From NCBI GenBank assembly GCA_000437255.1, contig FR899094.1, positions 89,632-99,312 of the forward strand: 9,681 nucleotides of DNA, in the 5' to 3' direction. Under the pieces are notes generated by a model, which ran no database searches, had not been told where the DNA came from, and saw nothing but the letters and a program-made list of their open reading frames with translations. This DNA comes from Ruminococcus sp. CAG:403 (GTDB lineage Bacteria > Bacillota > Clostridia > Oscillospirales > Ruminococcaceae). This document shows, piece by piece, positions 6,721-9,681 of this stretch; the stretch's first letter is position 1, and every line of letters begins with the position of its first letter. Both the position numbers and the translations under genes were made by a program.

Positions 6721-6748
6721 GGCTTTTCTATTGAAAAGCCACTCCTTT
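6721..6748 (-). promoter_or_regulatory. Split ribosome binding site with intervening hairpin
   Basis: On the minus strand, a good Shine-Dalgarno AAAGGAG (6742-6748) is followed after 1 nt by a perfect hairpin: 8-bp stem, AATA loop, 6721-6740. Eleven more bases then precede the ATG at 6709. Linear spacing is 32 nt, far too long. Excluding the folded hairpin leaves 12 nt, close to normal. This resembles the hairpin-bridged initiation sites described for phage T4 genes 25 and 38. No start codon suitably spaced from the Shine-Dalgarno opens another frame. Confidence 0.65.
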
Positions 6749-6779
6749 CCATTTCTAAAATGCGGGTTGATCTGTTCTT

Positions 6780-6808
6780 ATTTTATCATATTGTACAATT
6801 TCTGTCAA
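6780..6808 (-). promoter_or_regulatory. Sigma-A promoter with extended -10, glycosyltransferase operon
   Basis: Minus-strand -35 TTGACA (6803-6808), 17-nt spacer and -10 TAAAAT (6780-6785), preceded by TGA, an extended -10 element. Transcription would start near 6773, giving a leader of roughly 64 nt that contains the split ribosome site. It lies between the ppdK terminator and the first operon gene, so the operon is independently transcribed. Confidence 0.88.
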
Positions 6809-6849
6809 TTCCAACATTTGTCCTTTGAACGATCGGATGCCGCAGGAAT

Positions 6850-6881
6850 AAAAAAATCCTCTGCTTTTGCAAGCAGAGGAT
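6850..6881 (-). terminator. Intrinsic terminator of ppdK
   Basis: A perfect 11-bp stem (6856-6866 with 6871-6881) with a 4-nt loop is followed on the minus strand by seven T residues (6850-6856, the first belonging to the stem). It lies about 52 nt after the ppdK stop codon and upstream of the next promoter, insulating the glycosyltransferase operon from ppdK transcription. Confidence 0.93.
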
Positions 6882-6933
6882 GAAAACGAATTACTCGTAT
6901 TGATTTGATTGAAATTGGAAAAATTGGAAAAAA

Positions 6934-9570
6934 TTACTTGTTCTTGATTGCAGCCTGTGCAGCAGCCAGTCTTGCGATCGGTACACGGAACGGAGAGCAA
7001 GAAACATAGTCCAGACCGATTTCGTGGCAGAACTCAACAGAAGTCGGGTCACCGCCGTGCTCACCGCAGATACCGCAGTGCAGCTTGCTGTTTACCGGCT
7101 TGCCCAGATCAATTGCCATCTTCATCAGCTTACCAACGCCAGTCTGATCCAGCTTAGCGAACGGATCGCTCTCGAAGATCTTAGCGTCATAGTATGCGCC
7201 CAGGAACTTACCAGCATCGTCACGAGAGAAGCCGTAAGTCATCTGAGTCAGGTCGTTTGTACCGAAGCAGAAGAAGTCAGCTTCCTTTGCGATTTCGTCA
7301 GCAGTCAGAGCAGCTCTCGGAATTTCGATCATGGTACCAACTTCATAAGTCAGGTCAGAACCAGCAGCAGCGATTTCAGCGTCAGCAGTTTCTACAACAA
7401 CCTTCTTTACGAACTTCAGTTCCTTTACATCGCCGACCAGCGGGATCATGATTTCCGGCTTAACAGTCCAATCCGGGTGCTTCTTCTTAACGTTGATAGC
7501 AGCCTTGATGATTGCCTTGGTCTGCATTGCAGCGATTTCCGGATAAGTAACAGCCAGACGGCAGCCACGGTGACCCATCATCGGGTTGAATTCGTGCAGA
7601 GAAGCGATGATTGCCTTGATCTGCTCAACGGTCTTGCCCTGTGCGTCAGCCAGCTTCTTGATATCTTCTTCTTCTGTCGGAACGAATTCGTGAAGCGGAG
7701 GATCCAGGAAACGAATGGTAACCGGGTTGCCTTCCAGTGCTTCATACAGTGCTTCGAAGTCGCCCTGCTGCATCGGTTCGATCTTAGCCAGAGCAGCCTG
7801 TCTTTCTTCTACGGTGTCAGAACAGATCATTTCACGGAATGCTGCGATTCTGTCAGCTTCGAAGAACATGTGCTCGGTACGGCACAGACCGATACCTTCA
7901 GCGCCCAGTTCACGAGCCTTCTTTGCGTCAGCCGGTGTATCTGCATTGGTACGAACCTTCAGAGTTCTGTACTTATCTGCCCAGCTCATAACACGACCGA
8001 AGGTACCAGCGATAGAAGCATCTACAGTCGGGATGATGCCGTCATAGATGTTACCGGTAGAACCATCGATAGAAATGTAGTCGCCTTCTGTGAAGGTCTT
8101 GCCAGCCAGTTCAAACTTCTTGTTTTCTTCATCCATCTTGATGTCGCCGCAACCAGATACACAGCAGGTACCCATACCACGAGCAACAACGGCAGCGTGA
8201 GAAGTCATACCGCCACGAACGGTCAGAATACCCTGAGAAGCCTTCATACCGGTGATATCTTCCGGAGAAGTTTCCAGACGAACCAGGATTACCTTTTCGC
8301 CCTTTGCGTTCCAAGCTTCTGCATCGTCAGCAGTAAATACAACCTTACCGCAAGCAGCACCAGGAGATGCACCCAGGCCCTTGCCGATCGGAGTAGCAGC
8401 CTTCAAAGCCTTGGCATCAAACTGCGGGTGCAGCAAGGTATCCAGGTTTCTCGGGTCGATCATCAGAACAGCTTCTTCTTCTGTCTTGTGGCCTTCATCT
8501 ACCAGGTCGCAAGCGATCTGCAAAGCAGCCTGTGCGGTTCTCTTACCGTTCCGGCACTGCAGCATGAAGAGCTTCTTGTTTTCAACGGTGAATTCCATAT
8601 CCTGCATGTCGTGATAGTGGTTTTCCAGTGTATCACAAACCTTGATGAATTCAGCGTATGCATCCGGGAATTCCTGTTCCATCTGTGCAATCGGCATCGG
8701 AGTCCGAACGCCGGCAACAACGTCTTCGCCCTGTGCGTTGATCAGGAATTCACCCATCAGCTTCTTTTCACCGGTAGCCGGGTCACGGGTAAATGCAACA
8801 CCAGTACCAGATTCGTTGTTCAGGTTACCGAATACCATCGGCATTACGTTAACAGCGGTACCCCAGCTGTACGGAATGTCGTTGTCACGACGGTATACGT
8901 TTGCTCTCGGGTTGTCCCAGCTACGGAATACAGCCTCGATTGCGAGCTTCAGCTGTTCAACCGGATCAGACGGGAAGTCTGTGCCCAGCTGGTTCTTATA
9001 CTCAGCCTTGAACTGTTCAGCCAGTGTCTTCAGGTCAGAAGCAGTCAGTTCTACGTCGAACTGTACGCCCTTTTCAGCCTTCATCTTGTCGATCAGCTGT
9101 TCAAAGTACTTCTTACCAACTTCCATAACAACGTCAGAGAACATCTGAATGAAACGTCTGTAGGAGTCATATACGAAACGCTCGAAAGCCGGATCAGAGT
9201 TGCCAGCGATCATAGCAGCAACTACTTCGTCGTTCAGACCCAGGTTCAGAATGGTGTCCATCATACCCGGCATAGAAGCACGTGCACCGGAACGAACAGA
9301 AACCAGCAGCGGATTCTTCAAATCGCCGAATTTCTTGCCGTTGATCTCTTCCATCTTTGCAACGCCGTCCATGACCTGTGCCATGATGTCGTCGTTGATT
9401 TTACGGCCATCCTCATAGTATTGTGTGCACGCTTCTGTTGTGATGGTGAAGCCCTGCGGAACCGGCAGACCGATGTTGGTCATTTCAGCCAGGTTTGCAC
9501 CCTTACCACCCAGGAGCTCTCTCATTTGTGCATTACCTTCATTGAACAGGTAAACAAACTTCTTGCCCAT
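6934..9570 (-). CDS. ppdK: Pyruvate, phosphate dikinase
   Basis: Cytoplasmic enzyme that reversibly converts pyruvate, ATP and phosphate to PEP, AMP and pyrophosphate. In anaerobes of this type it often serves glycolysis in the pyruvate-forming direction. In order: the N-terminal ATP-grasp domain (GGKGANLAEM 21-30; SVRSGARASMPGMMDT 91-106); the swivelling phosphohistidine domain, GGMTSHAAVVARGMG (453-467) with catalytic His458 and Thr456, the residue targeted by PPDK regulatory proteins; and the C-terminal PEP/pyruvate barrel. Barrel motifs are GLCRTEHMFF (561-570), MMGHRGCRLA (664-673), metal ligands Glu749 and Asp773, and CGICGEHGGDP (832-842) with acid/base Cys835. ATG 9570 is chosen because TGGAGG lies 10 nt upstream and 878 residues is the family length. 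A longer frame from 9633 would add 21 unconserved residues and read through this ribosome site. Codon use is strongly biased, with TTA, CTA and TCA essentially avoided, suggesting high expression. Confidence 0.97.
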   Translation of the reverse strand: MGKKFVYLFNEGNAQMRELLGGKGANLAEMTNIGLPVPQGFTITTEACTQYYEDGRKINDDIMAQVMDGVAKMEEINGKKFGDLKNPLLVSVRSGARASMPGMMDTILNLGLNDEVVAAMIAGNSDPAFERFVYDSYRRFIQMFSDVVMEVGKKYFEQLIDKMKAEKGVQFDVELTASDLKTLAEQFKAEYKNQLGTDFPSDPVEQLKLAIEAVFRSWDNPRANVYRRDNDIPYSWGTAVNVMPMVFGNLNNESGTGVAFTRDPATGEKKLMGEFLINAQGEDVVAGVRTPMPIAQMEQEFPDAYAEFIKVCDTLENHYHDMQDMEFTVENKKLFMLQCRNGKRTAQAALQIACDLVDEGHKTEEEAVLMIDPRNLDTLLHPQFDAKALKAATPIGKGLGASPGAACGKVVFTADDAEAWNAKGEKVILVRLETSPEDITGMKASQGILTVRGGMTSHAAVVARGMGTCCVSGCGDIKMDEENKKFELAGKTFTEGDYISIDGSTGNIYDGIIPTVDASIAGTFGRVMSWADKYRTLKVRTNADTPADAKKARELGAEGIGLCRTEHMFFEADRIAAFREMICSDTVEERQAALAKIEPMQQGDFEALYEALEGNPVTIRFLDPPLHEFVPTEEEDIKKLADAQGKTVEQIKAIIASLHEFNPMMGHRGCRLAVTYPEIAAMQTKAIIKAAINVKKKHPDWTVKPEIMIPLVGDVKELKFVKKVVVETADAEIAAAGSDLTYEVGTMIEIPRAALTADEIAKEADFFCFGTNDLTQMTYGFSRDDAGKFLGAYYDAKIFESDPFAKLDQTGVGKLMKMAIDLGKPVNSKLHCGICGEHGGDPTSVEFCHEIGLDYVSCSPFRVPIARLAAAQAAIKNK

Positions 9571-9621
9571 TTCAGTGATACCTCCAAAAATATATTCTAT
9601 CGACCGGATTCCAAACGAAGA

Positions 9622-9680
9622 GCATTTTCTCATCAGAAACCGGGCTCATTATCATTATAACATACTTTGTAAGAAAATGC
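9622..9680. repeat. 9-bp inverted repeat flanking the ppdK -10 box
   Basis: GCATTTTCT (9622-9630) and AGAAAATGC (9672-9680) are exact reverse complements separated by 41 nt. One arm covers the -35 area and the other lies about 17-25 nt inside the transcript. The layout would suit a looping or paired operator, but chance pairing of AT-rich sequence is not excluded. Confidence 0.4.
9654..9662 (-). promoter_or_regulatory. Extended -10 promoter element of ppdK (-35 at window edge)
   Basis: Minus-strand TGT followed by a perfect TATAAT (9654-9659) forms an extended -10. The matching -35 would fall at or just past the right edge: GGCA is the last thing visible and would complete TTGGCA with 18-nt spacing only if the next two bases fit. 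Transcription would begin near 9647, leaving a leader of about 77 nt. In that leader an imperfect 8-bp stem can form between 9636-9643 and 9604-9611. Confidence 0.7.
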
Positions 9681-9681
9681 C

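Noticed and set aside
6913..6930. Two tandem 9-bp copies of AATTGGAAA after the ppdK stop
   Set aside because: Too short and A-rich to be more than chance; no third full copy and no relation to the nearby terminator.
6755..7000. Minus-strand 81-codon frame between ppdK and the operon
   Set aside because: It overlaps the end of ppdK, its terminator and the operon promoter, and has no recognisable protein features.
9571..9633. Upstream 21-codon extension of PPDK
   Set aside because: It reads through the TGGAGG ribosome site, adds residues not found in the family, and the downstream ATG at 9570 gives the normal family length.
7024..9660. Plus-strand open frame of 878 codons opposite ppdK
   Set aside because: It is codon-aligned with ppdK on the other strand, so it stays open because ppdK avoids TTA, CTA and TCA codons. 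The product is low-complexity-like with no recognisable domain and no ribosome site. A by-product of codon bias in a highly expressed gene.

Overview
The window looks like a chromosomal segment of an anaerobic, spore-forming or spore-lineage Clostridia, most likely a Ruminococcus-like member of the Oscillospiraceae. This rests on moderate GC, strong AGGAGG-type ribosome binding sites, near-consensus sigma-A promoters, a SpoIID homologue, a clostridial-type citrate synthase of 457 residues and a bacterial pyruvate, phosphate dikinase (PPDK). The genus is an inference from memory of protein style; no search was run. I see no tRNA, rRNA, CRISPR array, transposase or phage gene.

Layout, left to right. 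At 1-96 (minus) is the first 32 codons of a lipoprotein gene that runs off the window. It overlaps the 3' end of citrate synthase (75-1448, minus), which has a perfect TTGACA/TATAAT promoter. Divergent from it is spoIID (1624-2691, plus), the forespore-engulfment peptidoglycan lytic transglycosylase. Converging on spoIID is a minus-strand operon (6709 down to 2750) of four genes. It consists of a 169-residue coiled-coil protein followed by three GT-B (GT4-like) glycosyltransferases. Every junction is a 4-base ATGA stop/start overlap. The operon has its own extended -10 promoter (6780-6808) and ends at a strong hairpin with a U-tract (2695-2732). At the right is ppdK (6934-9570, minus), with its own promoter at the right edge and a strong terminator (6850-6881) isolating it from the glycosyltransferase operon.

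How the genes work together. PPDK interconverts PEP and pyruvate, and citrate synthase feeds acetyl-CoA into the oxidative branch towards 2-oxoglutarate. Both are core carbon metabolism, each under its own strong promoter. The four-gene operon probably builds a cell-surface glycan: three related but diverged glycosyltransferases are made in fixed stoichiometry with a small coiled-coil partner that could act as a scaffold or length-control subunit.

The most unusual items are three. First, the operon's ribosome binding site appears split: a good Shine-Dalgarno lies 32 nt from the start codon, with a perfect 8-bp hairpin between them that would restore normal spacing. Second, the stand-alone coiled-coil protein sits ahead of three GTs whose E-x7-E motifs are each altered in a different way. 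Third, the SpoIID appears to lack most of the zinc-binding residues typical of clostridial SpoIID.
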